A stretch of DNA of 64,000 nt from Muribaculaceae bacterium (lineage in GTDB: Bacteria > Bacteroidota > Bacteroidia > Bacteroidales > Muribaculaceae): the NCBI GenBank assembly GCA_017557625.1, contig JAFYYG010000047.1:18898-82897 (forward strand), read 5' to 3'. The translations under genes and the position numbers were made by a program. Below, one piece after another: positions 1-8,982 of the stretch. Numbering within the stretch: the stretch's first letter is position 1; every line of letters starts with the position of its first letter. The notes below the pieces were generated by a model. It was not told where the DNA came from and ran no database searches. It worked only from the letters and a program-made list of their open reading frames with translations.

Positions 1-617
<617 letters not shown>

Positions 618-675
618 TTACACTTTTTTGTCAGAAAACACAATATAATGATTTAAAAACTTGCTTCTTTATGTC

Positions 676-3600
676 TTAATTGCCTGTCAAAGTGAAAATC
701 TCGTTGAGTTCTTTGTTGCTGAGTTTTCCTATCCAGTTCTCACCGGTGGATACTGTCATGTTCGCGAGTTCTTTTTTGTTTTGAATCATCTCGTCTATGC
801 GTTCCTCAAAAGTTCCTTTTGTGATAAAGCGGTGGACAATCACATTGCTATGCTGCCCTATGCGGTAGGCGCGGTCGGTGGCTTGTGCCTCGACTGCGGG
901 GTTCCACCAAAGGTCATAATGTATCACATGGGTGGCTGCGGTGAGGTTTAGGCCTGTACCGGCAGCTTTTAGTGAAAGGATTAGCACTCGGTCGGCTCGG
1001 TTGTTTTGGAATCGGTCCACAATTTCATTGCGTTGCTTGATGGAGCATCCTCCGTGGTAGAATAGTGGATTTGTGTCAAGTTGTTCTTCTATGAATTGTT
1101 TGAGCAACTGTCCCATCTCCTTGAATTGTGTGAAAATCAACACTTTCTCACCACTATCCACTATTGATTTCACCAAATCAAGAAGCATAATGGTTTTACC
1201 AGAGATGTTCGGGTCGAAGTTGCCATCTTTGACGAACTGTGTGGGGTGGTTGCAGATTTGCTTGAGGGCGAGAATCATCTGTAACACAAGTCCTTGACGC
1301 TTAAAAATCTGTGTATTGTCCGTGTCATCGATTTGCGTGATAGCATCCATAGCGTTTCTTAAAGTTTCCTCATAGAGGGTGGCTTGCTGTGGAGTGAGCT
1401 GCACCAAGTCGTTTTGCTCAATTTTGTCGGGTAGGTCGTTGATAATACTTTTGTCGGTCTTCAGGCGTCGCAGGGTGAATGGTGCTGTAACCTTGCGGAA
1501 CAGTTCTGCCACGCTTAAATCTCCGTTTTTCTGAATTGGGTTGGCAAATTGCTCCGCAAAACATTTCTCATTACCTAAATATCCTTTGTTGACGAAGTCC
1601 ATAATTGACCAGAACTCATTGAGGCGGTTTTCCACCGGTGTACCACTCATTGCGATGTGCACTCCCGCCTTAACAGCTTTCACCGCTTTGCTTTGGTGGG
1701 TGCTTGAGTTTTTGATATTTTGCGCCTCGTCGATGACCATCATCGCCCATTTGTGTTTCTTTATGTCATCAACATCGCTTCGCATTACTCCGTAGCTGGT
1801 AAGTAGCACGTCGTGATCAAAGTGTGCGAGGTCTCGTGTCGCACCATGATAAACGTGTGCTGAGAGAGAAGGCGCAAACTTCTCAAACTCCGCCATCCAG
1901 TTGGAGAGCAGTCCTGTTGGCACCACAATCAGCACGCGTTCTTTCTCGAGTTCCCCTTCGTTTTTAAGCTTCAGAATCAGTGTTATTACCTGTAACGTCT
2001 TGCCAAGACCCATATCATCGGCTATAATGGATCCAAAGCCGAGTGCCATATTGTGATACATCCACGAGAAACCGCGCTCCTGATAAGGCCTTAATGTGGC
2101 GTGCAGGTCTGTGGGCAGAGCAATCGCTGGCATATTGGTGAGTTGGTTTATCAACTGCCTCACTTCGTCGGTAATGGTGATGGGCACAGAATTGAGAGTG
2201 CCGCTTAGCGATGCCTGAAGCATCTGTGCCGGTGTAAGCTGTCTTTTTGCCTCAAAGGACTTGCGCAAACGCTCTATGTCTTCTTGGCTGACATATATAT
2301 ACTTACCTTTGAACTTAATGAGTCCTCTTGCGTTTTTCATCATGTAAAAGAATTCCTCGGGGCTTACCATATTGTCGCCAATCGCTACTTGCCAGCTGAA
2401 GTTGAGGAGTTTGTCAAGTCGCAAAAACGAATTTCCTCTATCAGTAGTCTTGGTGCTGAGTTTTATCGATGGCATCGGTCGAGCAAGTTCCATCAATGCT
2501 TTCGGCAGCACTACTCTCATCCCCAGCATCTGCAGAGTTGGTATGGCATCAATCAATATAGTAGTGAAGTTGTTGAGTCCGAAGTGCATTGGTATGCGTC
2601 CCAAGTTGTCGATATATTTCTCAAGTTCGGGAATCAAATTCACCAGCGCCGCCAATTTTTGGAAGATGTGATATTGCTTCTTGGCGAGTGCGGGAATGGT
2701 GTTGATTGTTTCGAGATCTACCAGCTGGGTGACGTTGTCTTCGTTGCTTGATATTTTAACTCTCATTTCAAACCCATTATTCACCTCGTCAACAACAAAA
2801 GTAGGCACCAGTTCATCGGCACTTATCAGGAAACGGTCGAGCCACGACTTTATAGCACCTGTAGTCTCATTTTGTCCCACTTTATTGAATGCTGGAAGAA
2901 TATGATCGAAAAACAGTTGGAACACTTCTTCATGTAGCAGGTCTTTGCGGTTTGCTTCTTGAACCATCTCGGTCATCATAATGGTTACGAGCCACTTTGC
3001 CGGGTCTTTGATGATAGAGCAGGATTTGGAGAACTGTGCGGTCAATAAGTTGTGTGGCATGATTTCCTCTAAAGATGAAATTACCTTTCTTACCTTAGCG
3101 TCAAGAAGGGCTGGAGCCCAAACTATATTGTAGTGGTCTTTATTCCCTTTATATAGCAGAGGAATAGTGGCTCCATTGGCAAGCAAATGTATGGCACACA
3201 TCATGGCTTGCTTGAGCGGGGCGATGCATGGTTGGTAGTCATCGATGAAATCCATTTTTATCACATCGAGAGGTTCAAAGAGCATTGATATCTTGAACAG
3301 ATTGGTCGTTTTTTGCTTGTTGTTGATATCGCTAATCACAATTGCTGGCATCAAGTTTTTGTCAATCATAATTTTGATGTCGGTATAGTGTCCAATCTTG
3401 ATGTCGCTGGCATGGATTATCATTTCTTTGTTTTTCCCTTTCAGAACGTTTCGGCAGGTCTTGCCAGTGTGTCTGATGGCCTTCTCATATATGGCTCTGA
3501 AATCTCCGTGTTGATAGAATGGAGGTTCTGGACTTAGCAGTCTAACCAGTGAGGTGCCAATGTCGGTGAGGTGTGAAAAATCGACAATTCTGTTGGCCGG

Positions 3601-4233
3601 TGCTTGGTTTTTAGTTATCTTATTCTCTTTCTTTGATTTAGTATTTGTTTCTTTTTCTTTGTTTATCTCAACAAGCTTAAAACAGTCGGGTACGTCCATC
3701 ATTTGTTTCTGTTCAATAGTGATGCCTCGCTTAGAGAGTTCAGTGAGCAAGTCCACACCATGCATCTCAAACACCATAAACGGGTTGTTGTCAATCTCGT
3801 GGCTAACCATATAGATTACCGACGCCAAATGCTTGCAAGGCACTGCCCAGTCAGGGCAAGAGCAGTGCATTCCCAAGTCACGCCACTTGCGCGGGAAAAT
3901 GTTTAGTCCTATTTTCTGAGCTATGCTCATGACGGTTGGCGACAACTCCCGATTGAGGAGCATCGACATCACAGTGGGGTGTTTCAGCAGTTCATCGACG
4001 AGTTGGTTTATCTCATTTTTTGTGAACTTTTGGATTTCAACAACTACTCTATAGGGTCTGATGAGTCGCCCCTGCACTTTTGCGCTGATTATGTTTCTAT
4101 CAACCTTTATGTCTTTCACCATGCCGTTTAGTGCATAGCTCTTACCTCGTGGCAATCGGTTGGAGTAGTCGATTTGGTCAAGTGCTCTTAACCATTCATT
4201 TCCCCACCATGTCTGTCCAAATTTGCGTGCCAT
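676..4233 (-). CDS. SWIM zinc-finger SNF2-family DNA helicase/translocase
   Basis: A 1185-residue Swi2/Snf2 ATPase that translocates on duplex DNA; the physiological substrate is unknown. An N-terminal SWIM zinc finger has ligands C124, C126, C133 and H135 (CSCPDWAVPCKH). A long middle region follows (about 200-700), then the bipartite helicase core: Walker A DDMGLGKTLQ near residue 740, DEAQ Walker B near 835, SGTPVENRLNE motif III, and the C-terminal motor with GTGLNLTAATHVIHYD and QATDRAYRIGQ. The length suits bacterial HepA-like SNF2 proteins with a SWIM module. It stands alone, with trpS beyond its 3' side and only a -7-like CAAAGATA (4278-4285) upstream. No defence partners are adjacent, so I read it as a housekeeping-type chromatin or transcription-recycling motor. 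The family is secure, the role open. Confidence 0.93.
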   Translation of the reverse strand: MARKFGQTWWGNEWLRALDQIDYSNRLPRGKSYALNGMVKDIKVDRNIISAKVQGRLIRPYRVVVEIQKFTKNEINQLVDELLKHPTVMSMLLNRELSPTVMSIAQKIGLNIFPRKWRDLGMHCSCPDWAVPCKHLASVIYMVSHEIDNNPFMVFEMHGVDLLTELSKRGITIEQKQMMDVPDCFKLVEINKEKETNTKSKKENKITKNQAPANRIVDFSHLTDIGTSLVRLLSPEPPFYQHGDFRAIYEKAIRHTGKTCRNVLKGKNKEMIIHASDIKIGHYTDIKIMIDKNLMPAIVISDINNKQKTTNLFKISMLFEPLDVIKMDFIDDYQPCIAPLKQAMMCAIHLLANGATIPLLYKGNKDHYNIVWAPALLDAKVRKVISSLEEIMPHNLLTAQFSKSCSIIKDPAKWLVTIMMTEMVQEANRKDLLHEEVFQLFFDHILPAFNKVGQNETTGAIKSWLDRFLISADELVPTFVVDEVNNGFEMRVKISSNEDNVTQLVDLETINTIPALAKKQYHIFQKLAALVNLIPELEKYIDNLGRIPMHFGLNNFTTILIDAIPTLQMLGMRVVLPKALMELARPMPSIKLSTKTTDRGNSFLRLDKLLNFSWQVAIGDNMVSPEEFFYMMKNARGLIKFKGKYIYVSQEDIERLRKSFEAKRQLTPAQMLQASLSGTLNSVPITITDEVRQLINQLTNMPAIALPTDLHATLRPYQERGFSWMYHNMALGFGSIIADDMGLGKTLQVITLILKLKNEGELEKERVLIVVPTGLLSNWMAEFEKFAPSLSAHVYHGATRDLAHFDHDVLLTSYGVMRSDVDDIKKHKWAMMVIDEAQNIKNSSTHQSKAVKAVKAGVHIAMSGTPVENRLNEFWSIMDFVNKGYLGNEKCFAEQFANPIQKNGDLSVAELFRKVTAPFTLRRLKTDKSIINDLPDKIEQNDLVQLTPQQATLYEETLRNAMDAITQIDDTDNTQIFKRQGLVLQMILALKQICNHPTQFVKDGNFDPNISGKTIMLLDLVKSIVDSGEKVLIFTQFKEMGQLLKQFIEEQLDTNPLFYHGGCSIKQRNEIVDRFQNNRADRVLILSLKAAGTGLNLTAATHVIHYDLWWNPAVEAQATDRAYRIGQHSNVIVHRFITKGTFEERIDEMIQNKKELANMTVSTGENWIGKLSNKELNEIFTLTGN

Positions 4234-4345
4234 GATTCAATAGTTGTATATGGATGACAATTTCGATAATTAGTTTTCAAAGATACATAAAATATCAAAA
4301 TGAAAAGGAGTTTCTAAGAAGAATTAGCGAAAAAATCGGATTTTA

Positions 4346-4377
4346 TTTGCTCATTTTGGGGATTATTGCTAAATTTG
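4346..4377 (+). promoter_or_regulatory. Bacteroidota-type promoter of the 4437 gene
   Basis: TTTG (4346-4349), a 20-nt spacer and TAAATTTG (4370-4377) match the Bacteroidota primary sigma consensus. They predict a start near 4384 and a leader of about 50 nt. Confidence 0.65.
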
Positions 4378-4436
4378 CTCGTTTTTCAAAAAAGGATAAA
4401 ACATATTTATTATAAACTTTTTAAAACAGAATTGAT

Positions 4437-5237
4437 ATGAAGAGATTAATTACACTTTTTGGAATGCTCTCACTGCTTTTGATAGGGGCCAACAAAGTAA
4501 TGGCGCAGCGCGCTTCGTTTAATACTGAGTTCCTCCAAGAGGACTACCGTGGTGGTGAGGTTGTAAGAACCAACACTGTCAATGTTGTTTGGAATGACGC
4601 AACTGGCGTGTTGACCATTAACAATTTCTATTCCAACGACTTGGTTAACGACCAAGTTGTGGACCTCGTATTACCCGCTTACGCGACCGAATCATCAAGT
4701 CCTACCACTCTTACTTGGGAGAGCGACACTAAGGCTAATTTCACCTGGCGCGCCAGTTATATGGGCCAGAGCGATATTCTTGCCAATCTGCCCTTCTCTT
4801 ATAGCTCTTTCCGCAACTATAAGAACGCGGTGGTAAGCCGCTTCCAGCATGTGGGAAATCCCGTGAGGATTTATGACCCCGACGCCAACACTATCGACCC
4901 CACCAGCTATTATGCATATTATGGCGGTCAAGACTGCCACGGCACCATCGACCTGGAGGCTGGAACTATCGACATCACCGACCCTTGGGGATGTGTAGTG
5001 GGCAATAACACCTGGAACACCATGAGTGCTACTGTTGTTGTGGAATATTTTGAGAGTTCTCACATGACTCGCACTAGCACAGGTATCACCTCTGTTGACA
5101 CCGATGCTCAGGTTGTTAACACCCGTTACTACAACACCTTGGGCGTTGAGAGCGCACAGCCTTTCAATGGCGTAAACATCATCGTTAAGGAGCTAAGCAA
5201 CGGACAGAAGACAACTACCAAACAAATATTTAAATAA
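4437..5237 (+). CDS. secreted protein with type IX-like C-terminal tail
   Basis: 266 residues, not assigned to a named family. A signal peptide (1-23, ending KVMAQ) precedes a beta-rich domain with FLQEDYRGGEVVRTN near the start and a CHGTIDLEAGTIDITDPWGC segment near 160-180. The C-terminus (about 229-266) has the pattern YYNTLGVESAQPFNGVNI followed by a Lys-rich KQIFK end. This resembles the short Bacteroidales tails thought to direct type IX secretion and surface attachment. The N-terminal domain is clearly paralogous to the first 200 residues of the next gene: both have DYRGGEVVRTN, LTWESDTKA, DCHGTIDLE and DPWGCVV. The ATG is well placed after its promoter. Function unknown; probably an exported surface protein. 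Confidence 0.85.
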   Translation: MKRLITLFGMLSLLLIGANKVMAQRASFNTEFLQEDYRGGEVVRTNTVNVVWNDATGVLTINNFYSNDLVNDQVVDLVLPAYATESSSPTTLTWESDTKANFTWRASYMGQSDILANLPFSYSSFRNYKNAVVSRFQHVGNPVRIYDPDANTIDPTSYYAYYGGQDCHGTIDLEAGTIDITDPWGCVVGNNTWNTMSATVVVEYFESSHMTRTSTGITSVDTDAQVVNTRYYNTLGVESAQPFNGVNIIVKELSNGQKTTTKQIFK

Positions 5238-5246
5238 TATTTAGTG

Positions 5247-5313
5247 ATGGCATGAAGAGGGTGTATCAAATTTCGCAATTCCGCATTTTGGCACACCCTC
5301 TTAATAATGCCAT
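5247..5313. terminator. long hairpin between the two paralogs
   Basis: ATGGCAT (5247-5253) and AAGAGGGTGT (5255-5264) pair with ACACCCTCTT (5293-5302) and ATGCCAT (5307-5313), giving a 17-bp two-part stem. No T-run follows directly. It probably ends or processes the 4437 transcript. A hairpin with the same GAGGGTGT/ACACCCTC core occurs at 59096-59127. Confidence 0.6.
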
Positions 5314-5334
5314 TTTGTAATTAGTAATTTGATA

Positions 5335-7221
5335 ATGAAAAAAATCATTTTTATTTTATTTGCTGCTATGTTATTGGCGGCAAGTAATAGCGTAAATGCT
5401 CAGCCCGAGTCGTTCACTCAGGTTTATCTTCAAAAAGACTACCGCGGCGGTGAGGTTGTGAGAACAAATAAAGTCACCGTTGTTTGGGATGCTGCCACAG
5501 AACAATTAACGTTCAATAATTTCTATTGGAATACCGATGTGGTAAACTCTGCCTCGGCTGTTGTCAATCTGCCGATTAACTATGGTGCAAGTGCCACCAG
5601 TCTTACATGGGAAAGTGACACCAAAGCTTCTTTCACTTGGCGTGTGGCTTATTTAGGAAAGACCACCAAATTTGGTTATACAGGTTATCAACATACATTG
5701 GTTGCTCACATGAAGTATTATCAACAAGGTGTTACTACTATTTATAATGAAAGAGTTTATTACACCTACGATGGCGGTGCCGATTGTCATGGCACTATTG
5801 ATTTGGAAAAAGGTGAAATAACTCTTGATGATCCTTGGGGGTGTGTTGTGGCTCAAGGAACATATTGGTATACTCCTTCAAGTTCGCGTGTTGTTGAGTA
5901 TTTCGAACATTCAGTGTTCACAGCTACTAACCTCGTTGACATCGTTAATGACGGAGAACCAGGTGAGAAATACACTGTTCACGACGACCTTGTGGGCATT
6001 GCCACTGTTGACGGTGTGTTAAGTGCTCCAATGGGGGTGAGCAAAAATCAAAACACATTTGAGATTGATAAGGGTAAATATAAACTTGACTTGGACTTGA
6101 GTGCTAACACCCTCACCGTGTCGCAGAGTGCCGATGCTGTTACAGGATATGTCAATAACGGCAATTATCCCACTTACTATGTTTTGGGAGAAGCGAACGG
6201 TAATAGCTGGAATCCTACCGTAGGTCAGCCCATGGAGACTACCGATGGCGTTCATTACAGTGCTGTGGTGAATTTCTTAGGTGGCAGCAACAATAAGAAC
6301 TATTTCAGCATAGTAAGTGCTTTGGCACAAAATAACGACCAAGGTGGATGGGATTATGTTAACTCTAACCGTTACGGACCTTCAAGCAATGATTATCCAG
6401 TTGCAATGGGCGATGTGCTCTTTGCTAAGGATATGGGCAAGTATAGGAACCCATCTGTGCTGCGTGATGGCCAGGACGACTTTATGGGACGTGTGGCTGC
6501 TGAATATGCTGGCGACATGAGTTTCCACCCCGCCAGCAGTTATGACCAGAGCAACTGGGTAATGCTCACTGGCGTGACCAATGCCAACAACTATGTGGGC
6601 AAGATTATCAAGGGGCGGAGCATTACCGGCACGCTCGTTGACAAAGTTAACCCAACTATCGCTGTGACTTCCAACCCCGCTGCTGGCGAGTCAAGCTCTT
6701 ACACTCCCAACCTCTACATCATGCCGAGCTTCAACGAGGCGTATTATGCTCCCGAGAGCAATTTCTTCTTTGTCGCTCCCAAGGTTCAGGAGTATGCCTA
6801 TATAACATGGGCTTGCTACAACGATGCCGACGGCAAGTTCTATGTGCCCAACGATGGCAACGACAACAATTTGAGTGGCGGCATCGCTGTGAATTGGGAT
6901 TACCTCCCCAACGGCACACCTCAAGATGGTTATGTCTATGAGTTTGATGCCATTCTGCGCAAAGTGCCTGCCGCCAGCAAGGAGGGTGCTCAAAGCACAC
7001 CAAATACTGATGTTTCTTCTGCCGACTATCTCGTTTATCCTTTGCGTCTCTATGATGTACCCACCGCCATAAAGACCGTTGAGACTACAGGCAAGGTAGT
7101 TGACATGAAGTACTACAACTTGATGGGCGTGGAGAGTGCAACACCATTCAACGGCATGAACATTGTTGTAAAGGTTCTCGACAATGGTTCCCGCATCACA
7201 ACTAAGAAACTATTCAAATAA
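5335..7221 (+). CDS. secreted multidomain protein, paralog of the 4437 product, with type IX-like tail
   Basis: 628 residues from ATG 5335; an in-frame TTG at 5329 is possible but less likely. The signal peptide is followed by an N-terminal domain (about 25-200) homologous to the 4437 product. A middle domain around 220-290 is followed by a segment beginning TYYVLGEANGNSW, which looks like the beta-sandwich modules of SusE/F-like outer-membrane proteins. The last 40 residues (YYNLMGVESATPFNGMNI to KKLFK) are nearly the same as the 4437 tail, so the two share both their first domain and their export tail but differ in the middle. It is followed 22 bp later by the 7244 gene, suggesting one transcript. 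Binding ligand and function are unknown. Confidence 0.85.
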   Translation: MKKIIFILFAAMLLAASNSVNAQPESFTQVYLQKDYRGGEVVRTNKVTVVWDAATEQLTFNNFYWNTDVVNSASAVVNLPINYGASATSLTWESDTKASFTWRVAYLGKTTKFGYTGYQHTLVAHMKYYQQGVTTIYNERVYYTYDGGADCHGTIDLEKGEITLDDPWGCVVAQGTYWYTPSSSRVVEYFEHSVFTATNLVDIVNDGEPGEKYTVHDDLVGIATVDGVLSAPMGVSKNQNTFEIDKGKYKLDLDLSANTLTVSQSADAVTGYVNNGNYPTYYVLGEANGNSWNPTVGQPMETTDGVHYSAVVNFLGGSNNKNYFSIVSALAQNNDQGGWDYVNSNRYGPSSNDYPVAMGDVLFAKDMGKYRNPSVLRDGQDDFMGRVAAEYAGDMSFHPASSYDQSNWVMLTGVTNANNYVGKIIKGRSITGTLVDKVNPTIAVTSNPAAGESSSYTPNLYIMPSFNEAYYAPESNFFFVAPKVQEYAYITWACYNDADGKFYVPNDGNDNNLSGGIAVNWDYLPNGTPQDGYVYEFDAILRKVPAASKEGAQSTPNTDVSSADYLVYPLRLYDVPTAIKTVETTGKVVDMKYYNLMGVESATPFNGMNIVVKVLDNGSRITTKKLFK

Positions 7222-7243
7222 CCAAATTAAATAAATCATAACA

Positions 7244-8962
7244 ATGAAGAAGCATCTTTTTCTAATCTTACTGCTTGCGCTGGCAACGACCAATGTATCG
7301 CGTGCCGCTTCGGCGTTCACAGCCGAGAAGCTGGCAAGCATCAACATCGAGATGGACCGCGACATCCAGACAGGTGGTAACATTGGTTGCAACCGAGTGT
7401 CAATGGCCTATACGGGCGGAACAAGCCGTGTGACGGTGTCTAACTATTTCGCTCAGGGTAGCGACCTCACTTTCAGTGTGAACTGGGGTGGCAACACCAT
7501 CACATTTCTGCCGCAGTGTGTTTACACCTATCAGTATCAAAGCTATACTTGCTACCTCTATGTGGTAGCACAGTCGGTTGTGAACAATAGCGATGTGAAC
7601 ACCGTTCTTAATACCAGTCTTTCGGGACGAGTTAACTCCAGCGGTTTCACTATCTCAACTACATGGAACTTGGCACTGATTTATTATGATCCCGATAGTG
7701 ACAGTTATGTGAACGCTGGTGCGATGTACGACAACGGCATGTTCACCCAGTTCATAGCAAGCAACGCCACTATGACCTACGACGAGGTTGATTTCGACAG
7801 CGATGACCACGTTTATAACACTGGCGAGGTGGCCTCGTTCCCCGTTTACCTCTATTATTATAATAATAAGGTGACGATTTACAACTTCCTCGACTACGGC
7901 TTTATTCCTGAATATACCCCTGGCGAAGGCAAGAACAGCTGGCTGAATCCGAACCAAGAGCTTGCTCAATATAAGGATAACCAGACAGGTGTTACTTATC
8001 ATTTCTGCCTTTACAATTGGGGACCTAACGCCGATGGCTTTGCCGATGTTTATACCAATCAGTATGCACAAGCCGAGGTTACCTCTGAGACTGTGTTTGA
8101 CATGGGTAATATCACCCTTGCCGACATGGTTCGCGACGGCATGGGATTCATTGGCGGCAATGCTAAGATTGTGCTCGAGAGCGGCACACTGCCATATGAG
8201 GAGCCTGTAATTCCCGGCGACGTGAATGCTGACAAGAAGGTGAACGTCACCGACGTGATGTGCGTGGCCAACTATATTGTGGGCATAACTCCCGAGGTTT
8301 TTGTTGAGGAGGCTGCCGATGTGAACGCCAGCGGCTCAATCAACATCACCGACCTTATCGCTATCGCCAATATCGCTGTGGGCAACACTTCAGCACCAGC
8401 CCTGAATGCACCTAAGGCGGCTACCAACGACGTGCTGAGCATTGGCGACTATGACGCGGCAACAGGCACTATTGCTATAACTCTTGACAACGCAACAGCC
8501 TACGCCGGCTTCCAGATGGATGTGACTTTGCCACAAGGTCTCACCTTAGAGAACGCGGAACTCACAGGCCGTGCCGCTTCACACACCTTGATGACTGGTG
8601 TCAACCCCGACGGCTCTATTCGTCTGCTCGGTTTCTCGCTCAACAACAACGAGATAGCTGCTGGCAGCGACGCAATTATCACTCTCAAGGTTAAGGCCAC
8701 ATCAGCACTCGACGCTAACGATGGCATAACTATCAGCGACATCTTCTTCACTCAGCAAAATGAGGTGGAGAGCGTGTTGCCAAATGTGACCACCAATGCA
8801 GTTGTCACAGCCATTTCTGAGATTGGAACTGACGGCGAGGGCGTTAACGTCTATGATATGTGCGGCGTGCTCGTACGTCAAGGCGTGAATCCAGTAGAGG
8901 CAACTCAAGGTCTGCCAACTGGTGTTTATGTAATCAACGGCAAGAAGGTGCTTGTAAAATAA
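7244..8962 (+). CDS. surface protein with dockerin pair, cohesin-like domain and type IX-like tail
   Basis: 572 residues. Signal peptide 1-21 (VSRAA); an unassigned beta-rich domain (about 25-320). A dockerin-like EF-hand pair (about 325-382) has DVNADKKVNVTDV and DVNASGSINITDL. A cohesin-like domain (about 405-520) has YAGFQMDVTLPQGL and GFSLNNNEIAAGSDAIITLK and closely resembles the repeats of the next gene. The C-terminal tail (about 535-572) has YDMCGVLVRQG, then LPTGVYVINGKKVLVK, the type IX-like ending typical of Bacteroidales. The order is unusual because the dockerin is internal. I infer a surface-anchored adaptor: the tail would place it on the outer membrane and the cohesin-like domain could hold dockerin proteins. 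The 8983 gene follows after 20 bp. Domain reading is good; the anchoring role is inference. Confidence 0.82.
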   Translation: MKKHLFLILLLALATTNVSRAASAFTAEKLASINIEMDRDIQTGGNIGCNRVSMAYTGGTSRVTVSNYFAQGSDLTFSVNWGGNTITFLPQCVYTYQYQSYTCYLYVVAQSVVNNSDVNTVLNTSLSGRVNSSGFTISTTWNLALIYYDPDSDSYVNAGAMYDNGMFTQFIASNATMTYDEVDFDSDDHVYNTGEVASFPVYLYYYNNKVTIYNFLDYGFIPEYTPGEGKNSWLNPNQELAQYKDNQTGVTYHFCLYNWGPNADGFADVYTNQYAQAEVTSETVFDMGNITLADMVRDGMGFIGGNAKIVLESGTLPYEEPVIPGDVNADKKVNVTDVMCVANYIVGITPEVFVEEAADVNASGSINITDLIAIANIAVGNTSAPALNAPKAATNDVLSIGDYDAATGTIAITLDNATAYAGFQMDVTLPQGLTLENAELTGRAASHTLMTGVNPDGSIRLLGFSLNNNEIAAGSDAIITLKVKATSALDANDGITISDIFFTQQNEVESVLPNVTTNAVVTAISEIGTDGEGVNVYDMCGVLVRQGVNPVEATQGLPTGVYVINGKKVLVK

Positions 8963-8982
8963 TCGAAACACCTTAGTTAGAT

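Noticed and set aside
676-4233. Phage-defence SNF2 (DISARM-like) helicase
   Set aside because: No methyltransferase, PLD or DUF1998 neighbour; the neighbours are trpS and secreted proteins.
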